Shown here one piece after another: positions 1 through 9,760 of a stretch of DNA of 64,000 nucleotides. Under the pieces are notes generated by a model, which saw only the letters and a list, made by a program, of their open reading frames with translations, ran no database searches and was not told the DNA's origin. Source of the stretch: Dromiciops gliroides (lineage: Eukaryota; Chordata; Mammalia; Microbiotheria; Microbiotheriidae); NCBI RefSeq assembly GCF_019393635.1, contig NC_057862.1, positions 266,056,441-266,120,440 of the forward strand, given 5' to 3'. Numbering within the stretch: position 1 is the stretch's first letter; each line of letters begins with the position of its first letter. Position numbers and translations under genes: made by a program.

Positions 1-361
1 GAAAGAAAACATGTGACTTCGGCATCCAGAAGTTGTGTCTGCCGTCTGAGTCCTGTCAGTCAGTGCTACCAACCAACAGCTTGGAGCTGTGTGAGTGGAC
101 GGCCCTGTTTCCGGTTTCACAGGAGGCTTCGGGGAAAAGCTGAGGGGCGAGCACCCTTTTTCAGTTCCTGACTTGGGCTTGGTGGCAGAGGTGGCCAGGA
201 CAGGCAGAATAGGGATGCTTTATCCACGTGTTTCTCTTTACTAACCCCTAATATACTTTAATAAATACTTAATGCCCAAAGATTGGTGCTATACATTTTC
301 TAATTTAATGCAACCACTCATTAGATTTTAGACATCACAGCTAGAATTTTAGGCCTTTACA
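1..361 (+). mobile_element. LTR (right part; left end outside window)
   Basis: The last 120 bases match the U5 end of the young LTR family at 4160-4515: a polyadenylation signal AATAAA, then a CACTCATTAGATTTTAGACA block, then CTAGAATTTTAGGCCTTTACA-type sequence ending in CA at 361. The upstream half is diverged, so this is a relative rather than the same subfamily. No primer binding site follows 361, so it is a solo LTR or a 3' LTR. Sense is plus, judged from the AATAAA and the CA end. Confidence 0.6.
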
Positions 362-467
362 AAAATAAGGTTCTCAAATTTTAAAAAATAATGTAAGAAA
401 AAAATGGGTATTGATGCAATAGTTTATGGGACCAAACTGTTTATCTGTTAATTATTAAAACTGAAGC
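362..467. other. Unassigned AT-rich spacer
   Basis: Short AT-rich stretch between the LTR end and the first SINE. I see no gene or clear repeat. Confidence 0.4.
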
Positions 468-690
468 TGGGGCAGCTAGGTGGCACAGTGGATAAAGCAC
501 CGGTCCTGGATTCAGGAGGACCTGAGTTCAAATCTGACCTCAGACACTTGACACTTACTAGTTGTGTGACCCTGAGTAAGTCACTTAACCCCAATTGCCT
601 CACCCCCCCCCCAAAAAAAACCCTGAAACTGTGTGACCTTGGGCATGTCACATAACCCTCATTGCCCTGCAAAAAAACCCCAAAAACTAA
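468..690 (+). mobile_element. Marsupial tRNA-like SINE plus partial second tail
   Basis: It starts with GGGGCAGCTAGGTGGCACAG and contains the GAGTTCAAATC B-box-like segment and the GTGTGACCCTGAGTAAGTCA segment. It ends in a C-rich then A-rich tail near 620. From about 622 to 675 a second partial copy of the same SINE 3' half follows (TGTGTGACCTTGGGCATGTC), which suggests two overlapping insertions. It resembles the WSINE/Mar-type SINEs of marsupials; the family name is from general knowledge. Confidence 0.85.
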
Positions 691-1760
691 ATTAGAAACA
701 TCTTCAGTTTTGTTTTGAAAAATTTAATGCAATCAGTTTTCCTAGAGGAGGGTAACTTATGGAATATTTTGATTTACACTCATGGAAAAGTAAATTTTAT
801 TTGAGTTATTAGGTAATGTGGAAATAACATCTGTAGGGAAAGAATGTCCTGTAGTACAAATATGTTTTGTTGTAAACAATTTATTTGATATGCACTATTT
901 TGAAATTAATAACTTAAATGGCATCCTAAATTTTTTGCTACAATTGAAGTTGACTTGGTAATTTTTATGTACATTATAGGTCATCTTATGAAAAGTGTTC
1001 TGTAATTTGTTTTTATGTGAAGATTAGGTCCTCATCTGTCTCTGCTCCTCTTGAGGAGGGCATCGATTAATTGAATTGAATTGAATTGGAATCTGATTTA
1101 AGTGGTATTTAGATTTAGAGTTCTTAAATAAAATAAAAACTGACAATTGAGTAAAATTTTGAGAAAACATTAAGATCAAATATATAGATATAGATATATG
1201 TAATTTGGGAAGGTTTAAGAGTTCTGCTTTCTGTGGTATTTTGAACTATTTAGCTTGTATTTGAAAGTCTTGAAAACTATTGTAAAGGATTTTTAGCACA
1301 AACATCTGAGCCTCCACAAGTTCCTTGAAACCTGAGAATCTGAGGACATGAGTTTCCAGATTGCCCCAAGAAAGATATTTCCAGGGAATGGACAACTGCA
1401 TGGACACCTGGGTTCCTATATCCTTTTTCATGGACACTGAATTTTTTTTTTTTAGCCTTAGGGGGCCAAGAGGCAGGAAATGATGAATTGCATTTATCAG
1501 AATTCCCTTAACTGTATGAAAAACTGGCTTAGCATCAGAAATCCTTTGCAGTGACAAGAGATTAAACATACATATAGGGATCAAACTGACTCCAATTTCT
1601 TATTTGGGACATATGGGCCATTTGCCTCCCTATAGGTGTTTTGTGTGTTTTTGTAGACAATAGTTTTGGGGTAAGCATATTATTATTTATTAGTATTATT
1701 TAACATTAATATTAATTATTAATATCATACTAGTAAAGGATTGAGCATGTGTCTTCCTAA
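691..1760. other. Unassigned AT-rich region
   Basis: About 1 kb with no feature I can support. It includes a short TTGAA tandem run near 1070-1090 and AT-rich patches. An open minus-strand stretch of 112 codons at 1246-1584 has no recognisable family or motif and contains a simple T run, so I do not call it a gene. Confidence 0.5.
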
Positions 1761-1799
1761 CTTTTCATGGTCCCAGGTTGCGTGGTAGAGAAAGCAGGG

Positions 1800-2662
1800 A
1801 GTGAGACAGCACATTTTCAAGGAGACATAAGAAAGCTCAGAAAATCTAGATCCTGAAGACCTCTAAAACCCCAAAAAGAGTCTAATGGTATCTTCCAAGG
1901 ATTTTTATCCTCTTTTGATAGAAGTGGGTCATTATACCTGGAGCATCTGGGCCTGGGTTTTGTGGGAGTAGGGCTGGGCTGGGAGTTCACCCTGAGACAC
2001 CCAAGGTGATCCCCACTTGACTGGGAGTTCAAGCCCCAACTTGGGTTTTGTTTTGTTTTTGCCAGGTTATGTTTACACAAGCATTGTTTTAGTAAGTCAT
2101 TGGGACATTCTTGCTCAGCATAGGGTTGGGGCCTAATGTCACAATCTGGCCGATTGGTCAAACCCAAGTTAGGTTTTCTGTCTTAGAGACTTATGTATAT
2201 TAACACAGCATTGTTCTAAGGAGTAACTGACATTCTTGCCCAGAATAGGCTAAGGTCTGGTAACATAGTTTGTACAATCTGATTGGCCAACTGGTTCCAC
2301 CTGATGGGTTCTTAGCACTGTGATTGGTCCACATATTTTGTACAATCTAGTTGTTACTGTTATTCTATATAAAAAAAATAGCAACTGTAATAACTGAAAA
2401 TAACTGATATGTAAATAGGGGGATAGTAAAATACCTTAATGTGATTGATCGGAGGGGACCCCTTGAAGGGTATAAATAGAAGTGAGGGACCTCACTTCTG
2501 TGTGCACTCTCGCACATTCAGAAGAGTGCCCATCTTCACGACGCCTTCACCCACCAACTGCTGCCTGCTTGGATTCTTTGAGCAGTAACCTGCTAGTAAC
2601 ACTTGAACTGTTAACACTAGAGCTGTGCAACACTATTTGAGCTGTTAGCTTCATTTCTAACA
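1800..2662 (+). mobile_element. Probable LTR with duplicated U3 modules and TATA box
   Basis: The block has promoter architecture typical of an LTR. Two imperfect tandem copies of a roughly 125-base module lie at about 2035-2165 and 2166-2290, each containing an ACATTCTTGC(T/C)CAG core and a CAAT-type (C/T)GATTGG box. A further GATTGG box lies near 2321. A TATAAATA box is at 2471-2478, followed by a start-region-like sequence. It may end at the CA at 2661-2662. No AATAAA is obvious and the left boundary is uncertain. A host promoter is the alternative. Confidence 0.4.
2471..2478 (+). promoter_or_regulatory. TATA box
   Basis: TATAAATA within GGGTATAAATAGAAG. It lies about 30 bases upstream of a CACTTCTGTGTGCACTC segment that could hold the transcription start. 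Three CAAT-type boxes lie upstream. Confidence 0.55.
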
Positions 2663-3440
2663 TTAGGGATAATGGAACAGCTAAACACATACTCTTATCT
2701 GTAGAGAACTTCCATCCTCAAATTAATTGGTGGTTTATGACTTTTGTCTGCCATAGCCATCCTGTCTTTTGTCTCCCAAATATCTGGGGTGTCATGGACT
2801 CTCCAAGAAAATGTTCTTATCTGTGGAAATACCCCTCTATTTCATATCCTCTTGTCATATTGTTTGCTTTCAAGTTTGAAATGTCAAACTGGTTTGTACT
2901 GTGTTAATGGAACTAAGAGCATCCTGTAAACCCAGGAAGCAGGGTTTCCACAATCAGTCCTAACCGGGCTGTACCTGGAAGGTACTGCACAAAACCTGGA
3001 TTTCAACTGCTTAAATACAATTATCTTCCAAACCTCATTGGAATATCTTTAGAGATTTCCCATACAATTGCATGTAACTGAGTTGCTGAGAAGAATAAAG
3101 ATGGGTGCTTGTCTTTATAACTACAATTAACTCTGCCATGTTTTCCTTGGGGACAGGTTTCTGGCCAGCATTAGGCAATGCAACCAGTCCTCCTACAGTT
3201 GTTCTGATCACCTGGATAATTGGGGGACTCAAGCAAATCAAAGTGCCCATTTTCACAAGAGAAATTAACATCATACTTTTTTATTAATAATTATTAATTT
3301 GTGATCTACTTTTCCTTCTGTTTCTGTCAAGATCCAATTCTTGAGAAGTTCAGTCAATTTCTGAATGGCATGCCTGAGTGATAGAAATGGTTTCCTTCCT
3401 TCTTCCCTCTTTCTGCCTACATGTCCTCATGTTTTATGGT
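2663..3440. other. Unassigned region after the LTR-like block
   Basis: No clear repeat family. Short open stretches on the plus strand (2744-2929 and 3105-3287) include an N-glycosylation-like NGT and hydrophobic patches, but they are in different frames and match nothing I recognise. A decayed retroviral remnant is possible but unsupported. Confidence 0.35.
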
Positions 3441-4155
3441 ACAGTGTTACCAGGGGAAAAAGAACAAATTACAGAAACCCTGGAGCGCCCAAACAAATGC
3501 TAGGCCTGGCCTCTAGTCCCCAGCTCTAGTCTTGCGCTGGAAAGAGGGGCTAGACCTCTGGCAATCAGAGATTTGTAGCACCGAAGGTCCTTGCTAGGAT
3601 TGGCTGATGCTGGAGCGCTTGGTTGTTGCTGGCTGGAGCTGGGTAGGCGGTTTGGGAGGAGGTGGAGGCAACTGGTAAGCCTACTGAGACACAGTTGAGC
3701 TACAATCCACTGTGGTATTTCCTCCTCAGCTGTGCACTGTGAAGTACAGGTTGACGCTAGCGGGTCCTCAACACCATGCTTGCAGCTCAGTCTCCTGGAG
3801 AGCTCTCTTTGCCACAGGACAGGCAGTCCTTCTAGGTGAGTGGGGGTTAGTCACCCGCCCTCCCCACCCCCGCCATGGGTTAGGAATTTGTGCTGGGGGA
3901 ACAGAAGGGAGTAGATGGGAAAGGATGATCCAGGCACGGCTGCTGGCTTGGAACACACACTGGACTGGAGCAATCCACACCCTCTGGGCAGGCTGAAGAG
4001 CACAGAACTTTCATCCCTGCTTTCTGTAGCTCTGTGCTCTGGGTAAGGCTGGGGAGCTTAGGGGAGGAAGTGTCAGAACAGATTGAAGGAGTGGGAGAGC
4101 TAAGCAGTCAGAGCCAGTACTCAAGTTTCACTTGTCAATGGAGTTCCTTGTCAGA
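3441..4155 (+). other. GC-richer unique segment with exon-like unit
   Basis: This segment has visibly more GC and CpG than its surroundings and no SINE or LINE. It contains a pyrimidine tract and AG acceptor ending at 3729, then 106 bases, then a strong donor TCTAG|GTGAGT at 3835/3836. A second donor-like CTG|GTAAGC lies near 3672. The 106-base unit has no long reading frame, so it would be untranslated. It could be a non-coding first or second exon or an old repeat; the young LTR element begins just downstream. Confidence 0.25.
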
Positions 4156-4159
4156 AGGT

Positions 4160-4515
4160 TGTAATGATTGGAATGACACCACCTGCTGGAGACTTACTGT
4201 AGAAGAGTTCTGCCCATGAAGCAAAGGTCTTTGAGGGCAAGACCAGGAGTCAGGAAGTGACGCGGGCTAGTGGGAGGAGGAAGGAAGAGACTGGCGCTCA
4301 CTCTTGGGCTCTTTCCTTGGGACTCTGGTGGAGAGCGGAGCTAGAAATGTGCTCTCCCTTTAATAGATAGGAATCTAGGCCTTTCTCTCTCTTTACCAAG
4401 TTCTTATTCTCCTTAATAAATGCTTAAAAGTCTAACTCTTGCTAAAGCTTATAATTTATTGGCGACCACTCATTAGATATTTTAGACAGACTAGCTAGAA
4501 TTTTAGCCCTTAACA
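4160..4515 (+). repeat. 5' LTR of the young element
   Basis: It starts TGTAATGATTGG and ends TTTTAGCCCTTAACA, giving TGT...ACA termini. The polyadenylation signal AATAAA is at 4415-4420. U5 carries TTGGCGACCACTCATTAG. There is no classical TATA box. One base differs from the 3' LTR, and about 93% identity by eye links it to the solo LTR at 17148-17517. Confidence 0.92.
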
Positions 4516-4517
4516 GA

Positions 4518-4536
4518 TGGCTGACCACGAAGAGGA
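4518..4536 (+). other. Primer binding site, tRNA-Arg-like
   Basis: TGGCTGACCACGAAGAGGA begins two bases after the LTR. It resembles the complement of a mammalian tRNA-Arg 3' end (TGGCGACCACGAAGGGAC), with one extra T and a few changes. Its position directly after the LTR is what is expected of a minus-strand primer site. Confidence 0.6.
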
Positions 4537-4651
4537 AAGCTAAACCTCAGTCTTCTTCTGATCTTCTGGTTGGGTAAGAAATTTCCCCTCCCTCTCCCTT
4601 TAACTGCTAAGTACTGGTGTACTGGCTGTGTTTTCCTTTAAATTTTTTCGA

Positions 4652-5299
4652 ATGGACCTTTTAAACTACCTAATTATCCTATTATTGATTTTAGTCTGTT
4701 TAACCAGACAAATGGGAGATAAGATCATGTTAATGCTTTGTTTTTGTGGATTTTCTATTTTTCTTTTTATTTTTGTTAAAAGAGCCAGCAACTTACTCAC
4801 ACAAGGAAATATCTCTCCCTCTCCCAACCTTGCTTTTTCAGAGAAACCTAAAGAGATTCCTGCAGCTTTTCCCAGTTCTAACACTAATTGTTGCTTTAAT
4901 TTTGCATGCCTGGAGGCAATGACCCACCCTCTAGAAGCTTTTAATCCCCTAGCACCTGGAGGCAAAGTGGGGGAAGAGGAATCCAGGCCTGAGTTCAAAA
5001 TCAAGTCTGATTCAAATTGCTCTGGTCCCTCCCCTCCTCTCCAGACCCCACCCTCTACTCCTCCTATGGCCAAGCCCATAGCTTCCCCTGCCTGGGAAGT
5101 CCAGAGATCTGATGCGCATGCTCAACTTTTTCTACCTGCATTTGCAGCTTCAGGCTCAGCCCTTCCCCGGTCTGGCTGTGCTTTTGAGACAATCTTAGAA
5201 AACTCTTTAAATTCCAGATATGCTCGTTTTGTTCATAATTTTGCTAACCTGCTTTTGTCTTTAATTAGTAATCTTTCTTATAAAGCATTTGTATGGTGA
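4652..5299 (+). CDS. Unknown 215-residue protein of the young LTR element
   Basis: The first ATG of this open frame is at 4652 and the TGA is at 5297-5299. The frame is also open further upstream with no ATG, so this start is chosen by default; the context has G at +4. Residues about 4-18 and 28-43 are two strongly hydrophobic segments (LLNYLIILLLILVCL and MLMLCFCGFSIFLFIF), which predict a signal anchor or a hairpin in the membrane. A proline- and serine-rich region follows at about residues 110-145 (PSPPLQTPPSTPP), then a leucine-rich tail. It occupies the place of gag, and the next frame carries a zinc-knuckle-like motif, so a highly changed gag is one reading. I see no matrix or capsid signature, and the membrane segments are not gag-like. 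Function is unknown. Confidence 0.5.
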   Translation: MDLLNYLIILLLILVCLTRQMGDKIMLMLCFCGFSIFLFIFVKRASNLLTQGNISPSPNLAFSEKPKEIPAAFPSSNTNCCFNFACLEAMTHPLEAFNPLAPGGKVGEEESRPEFKIKSDSNCSGPSPPLQTPPSTPPMAKPIASPAWEVQRSDAHAQLFLPAFAASGSALPRSGCAFETILENSLNSRYARFVHNFANLLLSLISNLSYKAFVW

Positions 5300-5531
5300 A
5301 AAGCCCGACAGACAATATAGAGGGGTTAAAGAAGAAAAACTTAAGCTGAATAAGAATGACAATCAACATAGTTCAAGACTCTGCTTCTTTTGCCATGGAA
5401 GGGTATATATTTTACAGAAATGTAGAAGTAAGCAGCAAGGTATTGATATGAGTATTGGGGATTTTAGATACCGGAATCAAAAGTGTTCTGAATTCACTCA
5501 GAGTAATAGTATCAGTTCAGAGGTTACATAG
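5265..5531 (+). pseudogene. Nucleocapsid-like remnant with altered zinc knuckle
   Basis: This frame opens at 5265, overlaps the end of the preceding frame by about 35 bases, and has no ATG near its start, which suggests a lost frame connection. It is basic (KEEKLKLNKND...) and contains CFFCHGRVYILQKC. The spacing C-x2-C-x4-Y-x4-C is exactly that of a retroviral CCHC zinc knuckle, except that tyrosine stands where histidine is required. I therefore read it as the decayed nucleocapsid end of gag, unlikely to bind zinc normally. Stop at 5529-5531. Confidence 0.45.
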
Positions 5532-7484
5532 GATTTCTATGCTATTATATATACATTTTGAAATTAATGGTATGGGTTTATTTTCATAGAGATTTTCATG
5601 CTTTTGAGATTGTGTCTTATACTTAGTTTCTAAAACAAGGAGAATATTTGTAAAAGCTTTTTATAGTCATGTGATCAAGTTTATATTTTATAATACTCTT
5701 ATTGATATTAAGTTCATATTCATTTAGATTTCCTTAGTTTGAATTTCACTGTATTTTATTGTTCCATGTGTATTTTCTTCTATTCATTTGTCTATCTAAT
5801 TTGAAACATTGCAAGATGGTTTTGATTTTATTATACAATGTTAATTCTAGGAGTATTGTGCTCCCATATTCTGAGTTGTTTGTTTTTGTTATTTTTTCTC
5901 AACTGATTATTTGATCAAACTCTTTAAAGCATTTCCCTGGCAAATTGTTTGCCATGGCAAGTGTAAATTGATTCTAGAAGTATTATTTTTGATAAGCATA
6001 TTCCAAAAAAAAAAAAAGAGGGGAACATTTGTAAAAGTTTTCTTTGAGATTGTGTTGTGCTTTAACTTGTATTTAAATATGTTCAGATTTTTCAAAAAAG
6101 TAATTGTATACTAAGTTAAAAAAAGGGGTATTATTTGAAATTGTTGCATAATTATATATTATATTCTGAGTCAAGATGTATGCACATTTTTTGCAATCAT
6201 TTATTATCCTCAATTTTAAATCCATATGAGACTTGGATTATGGGAACTTATCATTTAAGACATTAATTGACTTTATTCTGAGTTATCAGATGCCAGTTGG
6301 CCAAGATGCCATCCAATCACAAGAGGAATACATGCAAGAGCAGACACTGAACTGTCACATGAGGGGAGACATGCATGAAGTCAAGGTATGGCCGAGGGAA
6401 CGGCTTTTGACAAATGTTGAGGTTGGATTCTCTGGTTTAATATTTTATTCTCTTTTTCCCCACAATATTGTACAGATGGCTGGAAGTATTCATCCCACCC
6501 ATCTCACTTCTACACCTGGCTTCTATGCTCCCTCCTATATGCCTGATGCCATGGACATCTCAATCCCATGCATCTGATTAAGTCTGACTCAGTTTCTTCC
6601 AATATGTTCGGTGGCATGGACATATATTCCATCCACCTATTTTAAGCCTGGCATACTGCATGGGCAGTACATATTGCTCAAGTGTGGGAATGCTCATATC
6701 CCATCATTTCTCTGTTCTTTTATGGTAACCCCCATAATTATCTCAGGTGTCATGATAAATACAGTGTTGAATTTGGCCTTGACACCTGTTACCAATTATA
6801 TTAGATTTTCTAATTTCTCATAATGGCATGAGGATAATTAGGCAGATGATGCAAAAAGTTATGAAACAAAGATAAAAATTATTTTAAAAAATTAATATCA
6901 CAGCAATTGTCTTCTCAATTACCCTCCATAAGGGGGGGACTATAGTAATATTATAATTTTAAAGAATGTTTCAATTTTGTTTTATATATGTTTCATGTGT
7001 AACAACTAAGATTCTGAATTCCCTTAGACATGTTTTTGAGAACTTTCATTGTTTGATTTGATTATTGATAAAGCTATTTTAAAGTTGTGTTAAGCTCAAT
7101 TTTGTAGGAAATTTCCTGGCTGATTACCAGTATCCACACATCAACCCCTGAAAAGACTTCCATTCCACGACTACACCTAGAGGACATCTGAGAAAAGACT
7201 TTCAGAGACTTTAAATGAACAGTTTTGATTTGTTGTTTTTGTTGTTTTTTTCTCTTTCTGTTATAATATACACCATCTGTAACATGTATTCTCTGCAGAG
7301 GCCCTCCCTTTGCAAGACCAATGTCAAAGCGTCGGTTCATGAGGACAAAAAAAAAAATCGCCCCTCTGGACAAAACTTTCCTCTCTTCCTTTTCTATATT
7401 GTTGTTCACATATTATTAGTTAGCAATAGTTATTATATTGTTTTTACTGTTCCGTCAAGGAAACATTTTGTTTCTTGAGGAACA
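5532..7484 (+). other. Largely non-coding interior of the young LTR element
   Basis: About 2 kb, AT-rich, with only short open frames (6233-6577, 6611-6823, 7215-7478) that lack retroviral motifs. The 7215-7478 frame begins with a hydrophobic stretch (FDLLFLLFFSLSVIIYTI) and ends just before the purine tract, the position of an envelope tail, but similarity cannot be shown. A splice-acceptor-like TATTCTCTGCAG ends near 7298. Confidence 0.45.
6931..6940 (+). other. Internal polypurine-tract-like sequence
   Basis: AGGGGGGGAC followed by TATAGTAATATT resembles the true tract and LTR start of this element (GGGGGGAC then TGTAATGATT). It may be an extra plus-strand priming site or the scar of a former 3' junction. 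Confidence 0.3.
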
Positions 7485-7485
7485 A

Positions 7486-7495
7486 CAGGGGGGAC
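7486..7495 (+). other. 3' polypurine tract
   Basis: CAGGGGGGAC lies directly before the TGTAATG of the right LTR, the expected place of the plus-strand primer. Confidence 0.75.
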
Positions 7496-7851
7496 TGTAA
7501 TGATTGGAATGACACCACCTGCTGGAGACTTACTGTAGAAGAGTTCTGCCCATGAAGCAAAGGTCTTTGAGGGCAAGACCAGGAGTCAGGAAGTGACGCG
7601 GGCTAGTGGGAGGAGGAAGGAAGAGACTGGCGCTCACTCTCGGGCTCTTTCCTTGGGACTCTGGTGGAGAGCGGAGCTAGAAATGTGCTCTCCCTTTAAT
7701 AGATAGGAATCTAGGCCTTTCTCTCTCTTTACCAAGTTCTTATTCTCCTTAATAAATGCTTAAAAGTCTAACTCTTGCTAAAGCTTATAATTTATTGGCG
7801 ACCACTCATTAGATATTTTAGACAGACTAGCTAGAATTTTAGCCCTTAACA
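7496..7851 (+). repeat. 3' LTR of the young element
   Basis: Same length and ends as the left LTR, one base difference by eye. Followed by the target duplicate AGGT at 7852-7855. Confidence 0.92.
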
Positions 7852-7855
7852 AGGT

Positions 7856-8239
7856 ACACATCTAATTTAAGGCATTTCAGAGTCTCTTCTCACTTGGTTA
7901 CCTAGAAACTACTGACCATGAATTTATTGATTATTAGCTAGCCTAATTAATTGATTATGCACTACCCAGAAACTGTCTCTTGGGACGGGCAGGCGCAATG
8001 GCTTTGTGAAGAGGTAGGTTTGAGTACCCAGAGATGAGATGCCTCTGAGGTCAATTGGTAAAGGGTTTTAAATGAACACTTGATGGGAAAATTGTGATTT
8101 AATATGACAGAAGTATATTATTTGGGAAATAGAGGCAATTAATGCAGTAGTAGATTTAGGTAGGATAGTACTCAAGATTTTGAAATTTTCTGGTGGTCAT
8201 ACATTCTGAGTCTTTAAAAACTAGTAAGTACATATGTAA
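7856..8239. other. Unassigned region
   Basis: No repeat or gene recognised. Confidence 0.4.
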
Positions 8240-9760
8240 ACAGAAATGGTAACATCAAATCAGTATTTTGGCAGCTATTCTTTATTGACCTCCATGCATG
8301 GCCCTCTTCTTTCCACAATGAGTTCATTGTTTGACTCACAGTATTTCTCTCCTCCCCAATTTTTGCTGTCACATTAGGGAACTTCAGCATGCATATTGGT
8401 ACTTCCTCAAACACCTTACCCTTACAGGCCTCAACTTGTTTATTTCCCCATAACCTAACTCTCCATCCCACAATAACTACACCCATAAATGGTCATACTC
8501 TTGATTTTGCCATTATCCACAAAGTCCCACATCCACATCCACAAATTATGAATTTTTCTTTGTCAGTCCATTACTCCCTCTGCCTTGCAACTCTAAACTC
8601 TCTACTTTGTCTTTACTGTGACCTCCAGTTCCTCACTCATCTCTTGGGCCATCACACCTACATTGTCTATACTCTCCTTGATTCCCCATTCAGGCCCCAT
8701 GGTGAGGTGGGCTAGTTCAACTCTATACTGTTCTCTTCTCTTGAGTCCCTTGCCTCCTTATCCTATTGCTGATCTTGCTTTTCCAAACCTGAGACTTGAA
8801 TCTACCATTCCTTGCTTTTGCTCCTACTCATGTGATGCTGACCAAAGCTGGAGAAAATCATGAAACTGCTTTTTTTATTGGATCCACTACACACTTGTGT
8901 TATATAATCTGAACTGGGCCCACAATGCAGGGTCACTCCTTTTATAACTCCATAATCAACTATACACAGTGCTTTTTCCAACCCTTTTTATCCCTCTTCG
9001 AACCTCCCATGGCTCTCTTCCTCTCACCCTCTCAACAGAGAACTTTGTCTCATGTTTTACTGAAGAATATTAGGTCACTTTCCAAGAGTTTCTCTTTCTC
9101 TTCTACTCCTTTTTTGTTCCTTCTTACCTTCCCATATCTTACATTAAGAGGTAGCTTTTCTTGCCAAATATAATCTTGCTAAAAACACAAGTGATTTCAT
9201 TCCAGCCTATCTTCTCCAGATTGTCCTATCATCTTTATTCTCTCACTTATCTTCAGTCTTTTCTGCCACTCCTCCATCTTAAAAGGAAAAAAAACCTCAA
9301 AGTAACAACTAAATGAAATACTATTATATATTATGTTATAGTAATTATACTACATTGTATTTTATCATGTTTATTATATTACATTTATTACTTATATTAT
9401 ATATTGTGAATCATATAAGTAATGCAATTAATTATATGCTATTAATAACATAATTTATATTATATATTATAGATAATATATAGTTATATAGCTACTAAAG
9501 GTGAAAGGCTTTCAATCTCATTCAGTTGAAACTGATCTTTTTAAAGGCACCAGTGAGCTTAGTTGTGTCTTCTGATTCCTCATTCCTCTTGACCTCTCTT
9601 CAACATTTGACAGTATTAAGTAACCTTCTAGATATATTCTCATCTCTAGCTTTTATCATACTGCTTTCTCTTTTGAATTCTCCTACCTGTCTAACTGCTC
9701 CTCAACTTCCTTTCCTTTATCTCCTCTTCTTGATTGTCCTTCAAATATAGAAATATATTT
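8240..9760 (+). mobile_element. Old L2/CR1-like LINE fragment
   Basis: The plus strand is pyrimidine-rich and holds broken frames typical of an L2-type second reading frame: an endonuclease-end segment (GHTLDFAII, about 8490), a tryptophan-containing linker near 8850-8920 (WIHYTLV- and NLNWAHNAG-like when read across frames), and a reverse-transcriptase segment at 9540-9740 with degenerate DL-S-FD and SYLS blocks. It is interrupted by an AT-rich patch at 9300-9500. Stops and frameshifts throughout show it is ancient. Family assignment is by recall of L2-like sequence. Confidence 0.55.
9300..9500. repeat. AT-rich low-complexity stretch
   Basis: Long runs of TATTATATTA-type sequence with almost no G or C, inside the old LINE. 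Confidence 0.7.

Larger units (their letters stand above)
4156..7855 (+). mobile_element. Complete young non-autonomous LTR retroelement
   Basis: Two 356-base LTRs (4160-4515 and 7496-7851) flank about 2.98 kb of internal DNA. The element is bounded by the 4-base target duplication AGGT (4156-4159 and 7852-7855). By eye the LTRs differ at one position only (CTCTTGGG versus CTCTCGGG). Both begin TGTAATG and end CTTAACA. A primer binding site follows the left LTR and a purine tract precedes the right LTR. A 4-base duplication is usual for gammaretrovirus-like integration. No protease, reverse transcriptase, RNase H or integrase motif is visible on either strand, so the element must have been copied in trans, as known for VL30- or ETn-like elements. 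The near-identity of the LTRs means a recent insertion. Confidence 0.9.

Noticed and set aside
1246-1584. 112-codon minus-strand frame
   Set aside because: No motif, contains a lysine run from a simple T tract, and no splice or promoter context.
2744-3287. Possible envelope remnant
   Set aside because: An NGT site and hydrophobic patches occur but no conserved envelope motif, and the frames are disjoint.
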